Assembly: GCF_900112205.1 (NCBI RefSeq) | Contig: NZ_FOKW01000014.1 | Span: 1-64,000 of the forward strand | Direction of reading: 5' to 3' | DNA from: Natronobacterium haloterrestre | GTDB lineage: Archaea > Halobacteriota > Halobacteria > Halobacteriales > Natrialbaceae | DNA length: 64,000 nucleotides | In this document: piece after piece, positions 42,600-51,650 of the stretch | Numbering within the stretch: position 1 is the first letter of the stretch | How the letters are laid out: each line of letters begins with the position of its first letter | The notes under the pieces: model-generated | Told to the model about the DNA's origin: nothing | The model's input: only the letters and a program-made list of their open reading frames with translations | The model's database searches: none | Translations under genes and position numbers: made by a program

Positions 42600-42989
42600 G
42601 CAACCAACTGGTCAACGAAATACTATATTTCTGTTGCTCATTCGAAATATCTAAATCAATTGAAATATTTGATATTGGTATATTGATGTTTCCGACTCAG
42701 TCGAATACAATCTGACTTGTATTGAGGGGCTCCGATTCAATCAGCCATACGCATCATGTTCTCGTTTTTCCGTCCCGATAAGACTATGAACGTCATGCCG
42801 ATCTCAACTCAATACCCTATCGCTGTCCTGCGATTTTGAAAATCGGGAAACTAAATGAGAACTGCAGTATACAGATATCCCCTGACCACACCAGTTTCTC
42901 ACTTGATTAACTTTACCGGAAAAACAACTAAAAGTATGGAATTCAATTAGGCAAGTACAAGTTCAGTTGTATAACTGGACGTGAGAATC
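42600..42989. other. AT-rich intergenic region upstream of the integrase operon
   Basis: About 390 bases with no gene. AT-rich with several AATATTT-type short palindromes at 42640-42690 and an AATTCAATTAGG patch about 50 bases before the next start. Could hold the integrase attachment site, but no duplicated att core was seen. Confidence 0.4.
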
Positions 42990-43352
42990 ATGGGGAAGCC
43001 AGAATTCACGCAACGCTACGTTTCGATGCCGAAGGCAATGTGGGAACGTGCCTCCAACGCTGAGGGGTACAACAGCGCAGCGGAGTACATCCGAATCATG
43101 GTCTCTGCTGGTGAGAGCAACATCGTCGAACTCGACCCACGGACACTGAACGACGAGAACAGGAGTACAGTAGAAGGTGCTGACGATCCGGAGCAACTTC
43201 TACTTGAGGCGTTGGACGAGGACTACAAAGACCTCGACACCATCCTCGAGGACGCTTTCACGGAGTTCGCTTCGAACTACCTGTTCGAATTAGCCCGAGA
43301 CGATGACTCGCCCGTCGAAAAAGACGGGTACAGCTTTAGGGTCGATGAGTGA
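42990..43352 (+). CDS. Small DNA-binding-like protein preceding the integrase
   Basis: A 120-residue protein from the ATG at 42990. The start (MGKPEFTQRYVSMPKAMWER) and NSAAEYIRIMVSAGES resemble a ribbon-helix-helix unit, followed by an acidic helical tail. It overlaps the integrase start by eight bases, so they are coupled. Likely an excisionase-type or regulatory partner of the recombinase (inference). Confidence 0.6.
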   Translation: MGKPEFTQRYVSMPKAMWERASNAEGYNSAAEYIRIMVSAGESNIVELDPRTLNDENRSTVEGADDPEQLLLEALDEDYKDLDTILEDAFTEFASNYLFELARDDDSPVEKDGYSFRVDE

Positions 43353-44544
43353 ACCAGACTACGGCACCGTCCGCCACGGTAACGATCCTACTCGGCCGCC
43401 GCTGGACTGGTTCGTCCACAAGCGGCACAACCACTCGTCGGACGGCACCCAGCGGACCGTCAAACACTCGGTAGAGTTCTTCAAGCGTTGGCTCAACGAC
43501 GAGTTAGATTGGATCATCTACGAAGACGACGATCATCAGACGATCGAAGAGAAGCGTCGCGAGTACGGCAGAGAAATACTGCGCCACGAGAGTGAGATTG
43601 ACTGGAACACTGGTGGCGAAATGCGGCCAGAAAACCTCTCGATCGATGACGCTCGAGAATACTTCCGCGCGCTCGCTGCGAACCCGAATTACAAAGGAGC
43701 CACTGAAGAAGGCAACGTGAAGACCATCAGACAGTTCTACGACTTCTGCCTGAAACGCGGTCACTCGTGGTTTACGGAGTCTGGAAACCCGATCGAACTC
43801 GCAATCGATGAGGGCGCAGATAAGATCATCGGGAGTGCTTCATCACGCAACCCGAAGATCATTCCCGTCGACGAGATGGCCGACTACATCCAGGCCTTTC
43901 AGCACCCACTCTGGGAGGCGATCACAGCTCTGATGGCGAAAACAACGATCCGAAGAGGCGTCATCATCAACGCGGACCTCCAAGACATCTATCTGGATCA
44001 CCCGGCCTGTGACTGGGATGTCCACAAAGCCCTCCGGCACAAGGAACGCCCGTTCCTCTACGTGCCAAGCGCGCCCGAAGAAGGCGCACTCTGGGAGGAA
44101 CGAGGACGAGTCCCAACAGCGTCGAACAAAACGAGCGTCGACAGGACGATCCCGCTCGATGAGGAGATGGTCAACCTACTCCTCCGATGGCTTGCCGCAC
44201 ATCCTGGGCCGCTCGAATCCGACACGCCGCTGTTCGTAACCGTTTCACACAACTGGGGCGAGCGGATTCACGCGCAGACAGTCGCTCAGAACATCCGACG
44301 CCACTCGAAAGAACTCGGCTACTGGTACGAAGCCTACGACGACGACAATATCAATCCGCATTACTTCAGGCACTGGTCGACGTCTGTGATCGACGAACGC
44401 CTCGAGGCTGCCGGTACGGGTCAGCACGCAACGACAACGAAGCTGCTGCGCGGCGACGAGGAGGACACGATGGACAACTACACCCACTGGTCTGACGACC
44501 GCATCGACCGCTACCTCGACGTCTGCCCCAAGTTCTACGACTGA
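43345..44544 (+). CDS. Tyrosine recombinase (integrase)
   Basis: A 399-residue protein started at the ATG at 43345. An N-terminal SAM-like region (TQRTVKHSVEFFKRWLNDEL) precedes a catalytic domain with Arg in KTTIRRGVI, H-x2-R in HYFRHW, and the Tyr nucleophile in MDNYTHW. These are the residues of the lambda-integrase family. It starts a rightward accessory block, and probably inserts or excises this region or resolves replicon dimers. Confidence 0.85.
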   Translation: MSEPDYGTVRHGNDPTRPPLDWFVHKRHNHSSDGTQRTVKHSVEFFKRWLNDELDWIIYEDDDHQTIEEKRREYGREILRHESEIDWNTGGEMRPENLSIDDAREYFRALAANPNYKGATEEGNVKTIRQFYDFCLKRGHSWFTESGNPIELAIDEGADKIIGSASSRNPKIIPVDEMADYIQAFQHPLWEAITALMAKTTIRRGVIINADLQDIYLDHPACDWDVHKALRHKERPFLYVPSAPEEGALWEERGRVPTASNKTSVDRTIPLDEEMVNLLLRWLAAHPGPLESDTPLFVTVSHNWGERIHAQTVAQNIRRHSKELGYWYEAYDDDNINPHYFRHWSTSVIDERLEAAGTGQHATTTKLLRGDEEDTMDNYTHWSDDRIDRYLDVCPKFYD

Positions 44545-44775
44545 GGCCGGTTCTCTTCGGTTTATTTTTAGCCACCGAGGTGTGGTGAAGTGAGTCTAAC
44601 GAGTCACTAAGAATGAAAACGAGATTTGGCAGTACAGCCACTGAAGAAGACGAATTAGAGATCCAGAGTTTTCACACCGGATATAGAAGGTAGTCCCGAC
44701 ACTACGAGAGAATAGCACGGCCCCAGAAAGCGACCTCCGGCGCTGGGACGCCGGAAGCGCCGTGCTGCCAGAGCT
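44545..44775. other. Intergenic region after the integrase
   Basis: No gene. A TATA-like TTTATTTTTAG lies at about 44560 and an imperfect GC-rich inverted repeat (CACGGC...GCCGTG) at 44717-44764. Confidence 0.35.
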
Positions 44776-45087
44776 ATGACAGCAACGAAAACTGACAGGG
44801 TCAGGAGTGATAACTCTGTCTCTCGCGACCGCGACCGTCGCGAGACGCCAGGCGTCACTCCCGAAAACGACCCACGACTGCACCGAATCGTCCAGCTCGC
44901 AAACCAACGCGATGGCCCCTCTACCCGAAACGACATCGCCGGCAAGAGCGGCTGGCTCCTCGAGGAGGTCGACGACTACCTCGAGTGGCTGCGCCAGGGT
45001 AACTACGTCCAGTGGCTCGAGGAGGATCGAACGATCATCGTCCTGCTCACCGGTCGCGGAGAGAAACTCGCTGAGGGGATTCTCTGA
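44776..45087 (+). CDS. Small winged-helix protein
   Basis: A 103-residue protein. Residues about 35-100 form a winged helix (PRLHRIVQLANQRDGPSTRN, EEVDDYLEWLRQGNYVQWL, DRTIIVLLTGRGEKLAEG). First gene of a five-gene overlapping rightward operon of regulators; its stop overlaps the next start (TGATG). Confidence 0.65.
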   Translation: MTATKTDRVRSDNSVSRDRDRRETPGVTPENDPRLHRIVQLANQRDGPSTRNDIAGKSGWLLEEVDDYLEWLRQGNYVQWLEEDRTIIVLLTGRGEKLAEGIL

Positions 45088-45464
45088 TGACCGACGAGAT
45101 GACGTCGCTGGCTATCCCGATGGATCCAGACACCGCCTTCGATGCGATTTCGAACAGCCGCCGGCGACGAGTGATCCTCTCGCTTTCGCGAACCTCGGGG
45201 GAAATCACTGCCGGAGACCTTGCCATCGAAATTGCGGCGATCGAGAACGAGATCGACCCGAGCCAAGTCGGCAGCGACGAACGGACATCGGTTTATATCT
45301 CTCTTACACAGAGCCATCTCGATACCCTCGATGAAGCCGGTGCTATCGACTACGATAGTCGATCGAAGACCGTCGCTGCGACTGACGCTACCGAACCGCT
45401 CGCCGAATACATCCGCAGGCTGCAGACCACCTGCTATAAGCCAGATTCGGAGGCTGATGCGTGA
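45087..45464 (+). CDS. DUF7344-like winged-helix protein 1
   Basis: A 125-residue protein. The pattern FDAISNSRRRRVILSLSR, TAGDLAIEIAAIEN and SLTQSHLDTLDEAGAIDYD is that of the haloarchaeal DUF7344 winged helix. It overlaps both neighbours by one base and is paralogous to the next gene. Confidence 0.7.
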   Translation: MTDEMTSLAIPMDPDTAFDAISNSRRRRVILSLSRTSGEITAGDLAIEIAAIENEIDPSQVGSDERTSVYISLTQSHLDTLDEAGAIDYDSRSKTVAATDATEPLAEYIRRLQTTCYKPDSEADA

Positions 45465-45886
45465 TGGCGGAAGGCACTCTCCATCTACGAGAGGAAATTC
45501 ACACCGGCGGGATCATTGAGGAGGTGCTCTACCTATTCAGCTCCGAACGCCGCCGAATCACGATCCACATCCTCCACGAGGTTGACAGCGAAGCCTCTGG
45601 TCGAGCCGGAATCATGTCCCACGAACAACTGGCAGAACAGGTCGCTGCCGTAGAGAATGGCTGTCACGTTGATTGCGTCGATCGACAGTCACGAAAATCA
45701 GCGAAGGTTGGTCTCCGACAGAATCATCTCCCTGTGCTTGACGAGTTCGGCATCGTCGAGTGGAATAAGCGGTCCGGTTCGATCTTGACAACGACTCAAA
45801 CCCGAGAGTTCGGGAGTTTACTGAAGACGATCGAGTTCGCTATCCGGAGAGTCGAGATCAGCGATACTGATAGGAGGAGGTCGTGA
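45464..45886 (+). CDS. DUF7344-like winged-helix protein 2
   Basis: A 140-residue paralogue of the previous gene (LYLFSSERRRITIHILHEV, SHEQLAEQVAAVENG, GLRQNHLPVLDEFGIVEWN). Overlaps both neighbours. Probable DNA-binding partner. Confidence 0.65.
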   Translation: MAEGTLHLREEIHTGGIIEEVLYLFSSERRRITIHILHEVDSEASGRAGIMSHEQLAEQVAAVENGCHVDCVDRQSRKSAKVGLRQNHLPVLDEFGIVEWNKRSGSILTTTQTREFGSLLKTIEFAIRRVEISDTDRRRS

Positions 45887-46722
45887 TGGGCCGGGACGGA
45901 ATACTGCATCCGAAGGACCAAGCGCTGAACGACCGCGGACTCGAGTACAGAGATGCCGGTTCCGAACTGTGCCCCGAGTGCGGTGTCCGACATCGCCGTT
46001 ACATCGGACCGATGTCGGACGAGCACTCTGACGGGCCAGAGTTAGTCACCGACGGTGGCACTAACACCACTGCCCCCTCGGAGTACGTCATTCCAACGGG
46101 TAGTGGCTACCTCGGGACTTACACTGTCAGTGCCGAACGCAGGGTTGTGATCTCGAGGGCCGCGCTGGGCGACCAGGACTGGACAACCGACACCGTCCAC
46201 GCTATAACCCACGAAGACGGCGTCGCGATCGTCCCACCGTCCGAGACCACCGAGCCACTCGCCGAGTACACGCTGTGCACTCGGTACAACGGGACCCGCA
46301 TCGCCGCCGGTCACACCGTCGTAGACGAACTCGAGGTCGACCCCAACGACGACGTCCGGGTCTACGACCTCGCGACGACAGACGACCGAGACGGACTCCT
46401 GTTCGTCGATACCGACGACGATCCGCGTATCGCAACCGACGGCGGCCACGACACCACACCCGATCACGATCTCGAGCTCACACTTGAGTACACGACGATC
46501 AACAACCGCCGGCGACGGATCACGATCGTGCCCGACACTGGCGGCGAAGCGTGGCGAATCACCCATGAAATTCGCAATGGAGAGTGGCGTGAAACCGGCC
46601 GCGAACCGATCTCGGAACTCACGATCAACCTCAACTCCACCGACGACTCGAAAACTATCACAACCGACCAGCGCCGCCACACCGTCGACGAACTTCTAAC
46701 CGAGCGGGGTGAGGACCAATGA
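45886..46722 (+). CDS. Hypothetical protein with an AbrB-like core
   Basis: A 278-residue protein. It begins with a Cys pair (CPEC) near residue 29 and then a conserved MSDEHSDGPELVTDGG, which may be an alternative start at 46012. The next 130 residues are beta-rich (YLGTYTVSAERRVVISRAAL, GTRIAAGHTVVDELEVDPND), similar to AbrB-like haloarchaeal proteins. The C-terminal part is also beta-rich. Overlaps the next gene by ATGA. Confidence 0.55.
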   Translation: MGRDGILHPKDQALNDRGLEYRDAGSELCPECGVRHRRYIGPMSDEHSDGPELVTDGGTNTTAPSEYVIPTGSGYLGTYTVSAERRVVISRAALGDQDWTTDTVHAITHEDGVAIVPPSETTEPLAEYTLCTRYNGTRIAAGHTVVDELEVDPNDDVRVYDLATTDDRDGLLFVDTDDDPRIATDGGHDTTPDHDLELTLEYTTINNRRRRITIVPDTGGEAWRITHEIRNGEWRETGREPISELTINLNSTDDSKTITTDQRRHTVDELLTERGEDQ

Positions 46723-47471
46723 CGGACCAATCGCCTCACGAGAGTGAGCCGCCGACCGATGACTTGCAGGGCTACATCACGTCCCTCGAGGAGATCGACA
46801 CCAAAATCCACGAACTGCTCGAGGAGCTGTCGGCCACTGACGAGATTGATACCTCCTGCCAGACGGACATACTCCAGCAGCTATACAACGCTCGCTCGGA
46901 GATCGACCCGGTGCTTCTCGCGCTCCGAAACCAGCAGACAGACTCAGCCACAGGTAAATCCGACACGATCACACTCCAGTGGGACCCTGACGGGACACCG
47001 CCTCGCCGCCTCGTCTTCGAACCCAAGAGCGAAGAGGGGCAGTGGTCGTACCGGAAACTCGAGTGGGACGGATTAGGCTGGCGACCGTGCGGTCGCTCCA
47101 CCGTCGAAGACGTCGCAATACGTACCCCCACTAAATCGCAGTACTCTACCCCGACCAGTCCCCCGACACTCGATACACTGCTCGAGCAACTTCGGGGACA
47201 GTGGCACCGATCTGATCCGCCGGCACTCGTCTTCGATGCCACTGCCACAACTGAACAAGGGGTCCTCGTCGCCGTCGACGACGAACTTCGCTACCGAGAG
47301 CAAGACGGCCAGGACTGGCATACGGTTACGAAAGACGACCTGTACCACCACATCCAGCAGCAGGGTCAACCCACACTGACGTCCCTCGCTGAAACGCCGC
47401 TCACCCGAGAGCACTTCACCACGAGCCCGATTGCCTCCCTCGAGTCGGAGTCGGAATCACAGTCACCATGA
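46719..47471 (+). CDS. Hypothetical protein of the regulator operon
   Basis: A 250-residue protein. An N-terminal coiled coil (TSLEEIDTKIHELLEELSAT) is followed by a beta-rich middle (TITLQWDPDGTPPRRLVF, GQWSYRKLEWDGLGWRPCG). Not recognised. Coupled to the upstream gene by ATGA. Confidence 0.55.
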   Translation: MTDQSPHESEPPTDDLQGYITSLEEIDTKIHELLEELSATDEIDTSCQTDILQQLYNARSEIDPVLLALRNQQTDSATGKSDTITLQWDPDGTPPRRLVFEPKSEEGQWSYRKLEWDGLGWRPCGRSTVEDVAIRTPTKSQYSTPTSPPTLDTLLEQLRGQWHRSDPPALVFDATATTEQGVLVAVDDELRYREQDGQDWHTVTKDDLYHHIQQQGQPTLTSLAETPLTREHFTTSPIASLESESESQSP

Positions 47472-47549
47472 GCCGCCACTCCGCGCTCACGACGCCGACC
47501 ACAGGCGAGTCGACGACCGACTGCCCTGCCACCACCCCCCACCAGATCC

Positions 47550-48593
47550 ATGACAACTGATGAGACGCCTATCCCGAACGAGTACTACGAACAGTTGCTC
47601 CCGCTTATCAAGACCGTCGAGTCGCTTCGCGAATCGATCATCTTCGAGAACACCATCACGACAGAAGAGAGACACACTGCCCGCCGGCTGCTCCATACGA
47701 CCAAACGACCGCTCGAAGAGGCCCGAGAGATCCTCCCCGGGTCGGATCCGGGAGCCGAAATTGACTGCAAGCGCGAACCCGACGAGTTCGACGACTACGA
47801 GGAGGCACTTACCCACATCGAGCGCCGTCTCGGTCGCCTCCTGCAGTGTGCCCGCGACGAACACCCCGACGAGTACAGGTACAGCGACTCGCCCGAAGAC
47901 AAATTCGAAACCGCTCTCGAGAGCGTCACGGCGTTGCGTGACCTGCTACCGGACGTCGACACCGAGAGCAAGCTCACAACTGATTTCGACATCAGAACCG
48001 AAGCGGGCTACGACCACGTCGACGGGCGGGGTCATGGCGATGGTCGCTGGCTCGAGTACCAGCTCCAGCGGGCGCTCCATCGGTGGGGCTACCGAGCCGA
48101 AACTCGCCAGACGCTCTTCAGCCTCGAGATCGACGTCGTCGCCCTCCGCGAGGAGAAACAGCAGGAACCGACCGACTGGATCGTCGCCCAGTGCAAGGAC
48201 TGGGAGAGCGGCACCATCACTCCGGGAACGATCTTTCGGCTTTGTACGGTCGCTTTCGCCTGCCGTGCCATGCCCGTGCTGTGCCATACGACCGAACTGA
48301 CCACGCGAGCGGAAGACCTCGCCCGTGAGCTCGAAGTCCGCGTCCTCGAGCTCGAGGACCTCGAACGCGGCGAGTTGCCGACCCCGAAAGTCGCCAAACC
48401 CGCCGCGGAACTCCACGAGTGGAAACTCCAGTATCGGGTACGTGAGAACCGCGGCGACCTGCCGTGGCTGTTCCGGCGAGAACCGGGCAAACGCTTCAGT
48501 TACGTTCCCGGTTTCAAGCCGGTCGGCAAGGACTGCGAGTACGAGCCGATCGACGACCCGGATGACGATACCCATCCCGCTGCCGGCCACTAA
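47550..48593 (+). CDS. Mrr-like restriction endonuclease-fold protein
   Basis: A 347-residue protein. The N-terminal 150 residues are helical. Residues about 160-245 form a restriction-endonuclease fold: Glu in GDGRWLEYQLQRAL, Asp195 in LEIDVVAL, and Q214-C-K216 in WIVAQCKDW. D...QxK is a known variant of PD-(D/E)XK in the Mrr family, which cuts modified or foreign DNA. It lies at the end of the regulator operon, 78 bases after the last gene. Its last codons and the stop region are duplicated at about 49584. Confidence 0.7.
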   Translation: MTTDETPIPNEYYEQLLPLIKTVESLRESIIFENTITTEERHTARRLLHTTKRPLEEAREILPGSDPGAEIDCKREPDEFDDYEEALTHIERRLGRLLQCARDEHPDEYRYSDSPEDKFETALESVTALRDLLPDVDTESKLTTDFDIRTEAGYDHVDGRGHGDGRWLEYQLQRALHRWGYRAETRQTLFSLEIDVVALREEKQQEPTDWIVAQCKDWESGTITPGTIFRLCTVAFACRAMPVLCHTTELTTRAEDLARELEVRVLELEDLERGELPTPKVAKPAAELHEWKLQYRVRENRGDLPWLFRREPGKRFSYVPGFKPVGKDCEYEPIDDPDDDTHPAAGH

Positions 48594-48598
48594 CACGC
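48563..48598 (+). repeat. Direct repeat, copy A (3' end of the Mrr-like gene)
   Basis: A 34-35 base stretch (CGAT[AG]CCCATCCCGCTGC...) that recurs at 49584-49618 with about 85% identity. Copy B has no gene attached, so it is a remnant of a duplication. Confidence 0.6.
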
Positions 48599-49196
48599 TG
48601 GATTGAGACTCGGGAAGGTACGAGTTCCGCTCGCGCCACACGTCCGTACCCGAGTTTCACGCCAGTCGATCAGCGTTCTCTCTCGAGCAGTAGCGCTCGC
48701 TCAGTAGTTACACCACTATCGTCCAATGTCAATCACACCTACCGAGTTCCGACTGTACAGCTGCCAGACCAGGTTAGTGAGCGTCTCGAGGCGCTGGAAG
48801 AGCGCATCGACGAGATCGAAGTCACACTCGAGCGCAAAGACGGCCGGATCGACGCCCTCGAGCGCGATCGTAGGCGGCTCGAAGAGCAGACGGCCGCCCT
48901 CGAAGAGCGCATCGACGAGCTCGAGTCCGAAACGACTCGCCTCGAGAAGCTGGTTGAGGCCACACTGAAGAAGGCCACCGTGAACAAGGAACGCATGAGC
49001 GAACTCCAGTCTCGCGAGTTCGAGGCTCCTTTTCCGATCTTTTTCCGGGAACGAACCCAGAATCGACGATTTCGGTCGTTTTCGGAACGCACGACTCGAG
49101 AATCTCGACGACAGTCTCGTTGTCACCAGCGTCTCAACGGTTGTAGGTGAAGCAGTCTCCCTGCTCCAGTAACTTCAACACACGAGCAACCCTACG
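48594..49196. other. Gap with a start-less coiled-coil frame
   Basis: A rightward frame covering about 48725-49149 reads HTYRVPTVQLPDQVSERLEA, then about 65 residues of coiled coil (LEALEERIDEIE, LEERIDELESETTRLEKL), and stops at 49149. No ATG or GTG start fits. It may be a truncated gene or use a non-standard start. Confidence 0.45.
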
Positions 49197-49556
49197 ATGA
49201 CTATGGACTGCCCCGCGTGCGGTTCCCCTGTCACGCTCAAGGTTGGGCCAGAACAGCCGCTTTCAACCTCGCTTTCCGACGCAGTTCTTGCGGCCGGTCC
49301 AGACGAGCGCGTCGAGGTTACACGGGACTGTTGGAACTGTGGGTGGCACGAAGTACACCAGCTTCGAGTCGAATCGATCGACACGACCGAAGGCAATGAA
49401 GCCGCTGCCAAGCGCACCGCGCTCGTTGACGAGATCACCGGCGAACTTGCGGCGATCGATGATGTAGCAACGCTCGAAGAAGCTCTTGCAGAGATTCGCC
49501 GACAGCGACAGCTGGAGCCACCGCCAAACGATACTGAGGAGGTCATTCCGGAGTAG
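49197..49556 (+). CDS. Zinc-finger protein
   Basis: A 119-residue protein. Two CxxC pairs at the start (CPACGSPVTLKVG, CWNCGWHEV) form a probable zinc ribbon. A helical acidic tail follows (LVDEITGELAAIDDV, LEEALAEIRRQR). It lies between the two copies of the 34-bp repeat. Confidence 0.65.
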   Translation: MTMDCPACGSPVTLKVGPEQPLSTSLSDAVLAAGPDERVEVTRDCWNCGWHEVHQLRVESIDTTEGNEAAAKRTALVDEITGELAAIDDVATLEEALAEIRRQRQLEPPPNDTEEVIPE

Positions 49557-49583
49557 GTGACAATTCCTTATGCTGTACCATCG

Positions 49584-49618
49584 AGAGGACGATGCCCATC
49601 CCGCTGCTGGCCATTAAC
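49584..49618 (+). repeat. Direct repeat, copy B
   Basis: Imperfect copy of the repeat at 48563, including the equivalent of the HPAAGH-stop codons (here HPAAGH with TAA). Suggests that an Mrr-like gene end was duplicated. Confidence 0.6.
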
Positions 49619-49649
49619 CCCGCAGCGCGATTGGGACGCGAGTGCCTAA

Positions 49650-49868
49650 TCAGCTAGATTCGGATCGCTGCTCGCAGAGTACTTCGATTTTCCTGGAAGC
49701 AACTACTTTGTCGATTTGACCGGCGTTCATGACAAGTTTGGATTCTCCAAAGAGCGGTAGCTGATTTCGAACTCCACTGGACAGTAGCGAGTTCCTCAGA
49801 AAAGATACCCCTCCAGAAACCGTCTGGAAGTATCCTTCTGCGAAAACTGTAATGTCCTCAAGTGGCAT
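49650..49868 (-). CDS. Possible small protein divergent to a MarR gene
   Basis: A 72-residue frame (MPLEDITVFAEGYFQTVSGG ... VVASRKIEVLCEQ). The layout against the MarR-like gene and the reasonable composition argue for it, but it could be chance. Confidence 0.35.
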   Translation of the reverse strand: MPLEDITVFAEGYFQTVSGGVSFLRNSLLSSGVRNQLPLFGESKLVMNAGQIDKVVASRKIEVLCEQRSESS

Positions 49869-49880
49869 ATAGTGGTAAGG

Positions 49881-50336
49881 ATGCCAGTCCCCGTCGACGA
49901 ACTCACAAATGACGACCCGTTCCCAGTCAAGCCGGATACGAACGAGTACGAGGCCCTCAGCTTCCTTGTCGAGCACCATGAGTACGGCTTCACTCTCAGT
50001 GAAATTGCAGCCCGAACAGACCTCAGTGAGGCAAGCACGTCAAAAGCGATGACTCGCCTCTTCGAGAACGGGCTCGTCGAACGAGCAGAAACTATCTATT
50101 ATATCGATCCGCGTCGAGCCGATGAGCTAAAACAACGATTTGCGTCGCTCGATTCAGCCGTTCGACTCTTTGAGACAGCACCTGACGACGCCTACGCCAA
50201 TCAGGGCTGGGAACAGGAAGTCCCCAGTCTCGATCGAGATGAAAGAACAGAGACTGCAAGTGAGCACTCCAAAACTGCAGAAGAACGAGCAGAAGCCCTC
50301 ATCGCAGATATCGAAGACCGCCGCGCAGAGGAGTGA
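49881..50336 (+). CDS. MarR-like winged-helix regulator
   Basis: A 151-residue protein from the ATG at 49881. Residues about 20-85 form the winged helix (YEALSFLVEHHEYGFTLSEI, EASTSKAMTRLFENGLVER, YYIDPRRADEL). The C-terminus is an acidic helix. This type of protein is often the regulator of a toxin-antitoxin pair in haloarchaea, but no toxin follows. Confidence 0.7.
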   Translation: MPVPVDELTNDDPFPVKPDTNEYEALSFLVEHHEYGFTLSEIAARTDLSEASTSKAMTRLFENGLVERAETIYYIDPRRADELKQRFASLDSAVRLFETAPDDAYANQGWEQEVPSLDRDERTETASEHSKTAEERAEALIADIEDRRAEE

Positions 50337-50411
50337 GCGCAACGGTATGGTCCATTCGGCGCTGAATATCTGGTTTTCTCACGATTACCCTCGACAAGAG
50401 TGGGAGTTGAA

Positions 50412-50971
50412 TTAGCAGATACCGTTCGTAACGGACGTCGGTACCGACGGCTTTGGAATGGTCATGCTCTGGATGTCGTATTGGGCGTCTCTCGGGAGGG
50501 ATGTGACGATGCCGACCCGCTCCGGGAATGCCGGCGGTTGCTGTTTCTGGTCGTCGTCGAACCAGCCACGCTCTTCGAGTTCGCTTCGCAGTCGCTCGAC
50601 GGCAGCCGCCTGGTCGCCGTCGCCGACGACGATCACCCCCACGGTTTGAGGTCGATTTTCCCACCTTCGACCCAGTAGTCGATATCGCCCTCGAGGATGA
50701 CTTCGGTCCCGTCCTCGAGGTCGGCGTCCATCTCCCGGTAACGGTTCGCCCAGATCATACAGGGGAGCTCGTCCTCGCCGTCGGTGAGCGTGAAGTAGAG
50801 CGCCGTACTGTTCTTGTGAAGGTCAGTGACCTCTCCGATACAGCGGACGCCGTTGAGGGCAGGCGTGTCCTGGACGACCGACGCGATCCGGTCGTTCAGC
50901 TGGGACACGCTAAGGACCTCTCTCGCATCGGGTTCGACCGCCTGCCGTTCGGTATCCGGTGCGTCCGCCAT
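50412..50971 (-). pseudogene. xseA: xseA (exonuclease VII large subunit) remnant
   Basis: Starts normally (MADAPDTERQAVEPDAREVL, then LSVSQLNDRIASVVQD) and carries the OB-fold (VRCIGEVTDLHKNSTALYF, LPCMIWANRYRE, WVEGGKIDLKPWG). The frame shifts at a five-G run at about 50640, then continues VIVVGDGDQAAAVERLRSEL, PERVGIVTSLPRDAQYDI. After that the sequence departs from the family and stops. The catalytic core is thus missing. Adding one G would restore the first junction only. Confidence 0.7.
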
Positions 50972-51046
50972 CTCCGTTTCCTAACTTCTGAACAGGAACC
51001 TCAAAAAGCTACGTTCGAGTGCCGGGGTGGGCTGCGTTACGCAGGC

Positions 51047-51214
51047 CTACAGGTCGCGGGGCTGGACCGTCTTCCGGTCGTTGGCCTCGGCACGCTCTGC
51101 GGCGTCGTCGAGCAGTTCGGCGACCTCTTCGTTGAGGGCGTCGTAGAAATCTGCCGAGACGTTGTGGTCCGAAAGTGCGTCCTTCACGGCTGCTTTGACG
51201 ATTAGGTCAGACAT
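51047..51214 (-). CDS. Small histone-fold protein (DUF1931-like)
   Basis: A 55-residue protein: MSDLIVKAAVKDALSDHNVS, then FYDALNEEVAELLDDAAERA and NDRKTVQPRDL. The helix pattern and the TVQPRDL end match the single histone-fold DUF1931-type proteins of haloarchaea. It lies 75 bases upstream of the xseA remnant on the same strand. It probably binds DNA as a dimer. Confidence 0.8.
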   Translation of the reverse strand: MSDLIVKAAVKDALSDHNVSADFYDALNEEVAELLDDAAERAEANDRKTVQPRDL

Positions 51215-51350
51215 TCCATCGCGGACTTCTCTTGTCCACCATATAAAGGTTCGAAGTTCTCACGCAGGGTTCTCGCCTCGTCGTATCGAATATTGGCCTT
51301 TGAGCACCAGAGAGAACATATGCCACCCCTCAAAAATAGTGAACGGACGG

Positions 51351-51650
51351 ATGCACGATCTAACTGGGTTCCAGCGGGACATCTTGTACGTGATCGCCGG
51401 GCTCGAGGAACCACACGGGCTCGCAGTAAAGGCCGAACTCGACGACTACTACGAACAGGAGATCAACCACGGCCGGCTCTATCCGAATCTCGACGACCTC
51501 GTCGAGAAAGGGCTCCTCAAGAAAGGCGAACTCGACAAGCGAACCAATCTGTACTCGCTAACGCAACGAGGCTTCCGCGAAATTGAGGCACATCGAGAGT
51601 GGGAAGACGAATATATCGAGTCTGCAGAAGAAGTCGCTCCGTCGACCTAG
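51351..51650 (+). CDS. PadR-family regulator
   Basis: A 99-residue winged-helix protein starting MHDLTGFQRDILYVIAGLEE, with YYEQEINHGRLYPNLDDLV and YSLTQRGFREIEAH, as in PadR regulators. It ends exactly where the next gene begins (TAG then ATG), so it probably regulates the CoiA-like genes. A TATA-like AAAAATAG lies about 18 bases upstream. Confidence 0.85.
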   Translation: MHDLTGFQRDILYVIAGLEEPHGLAVKAELDDYYEQEINHGRLYPNLDDLVEKGLLKKGELDKRTNLYSLTQRGFREIEAHREWEDEYIESAEEVAPST

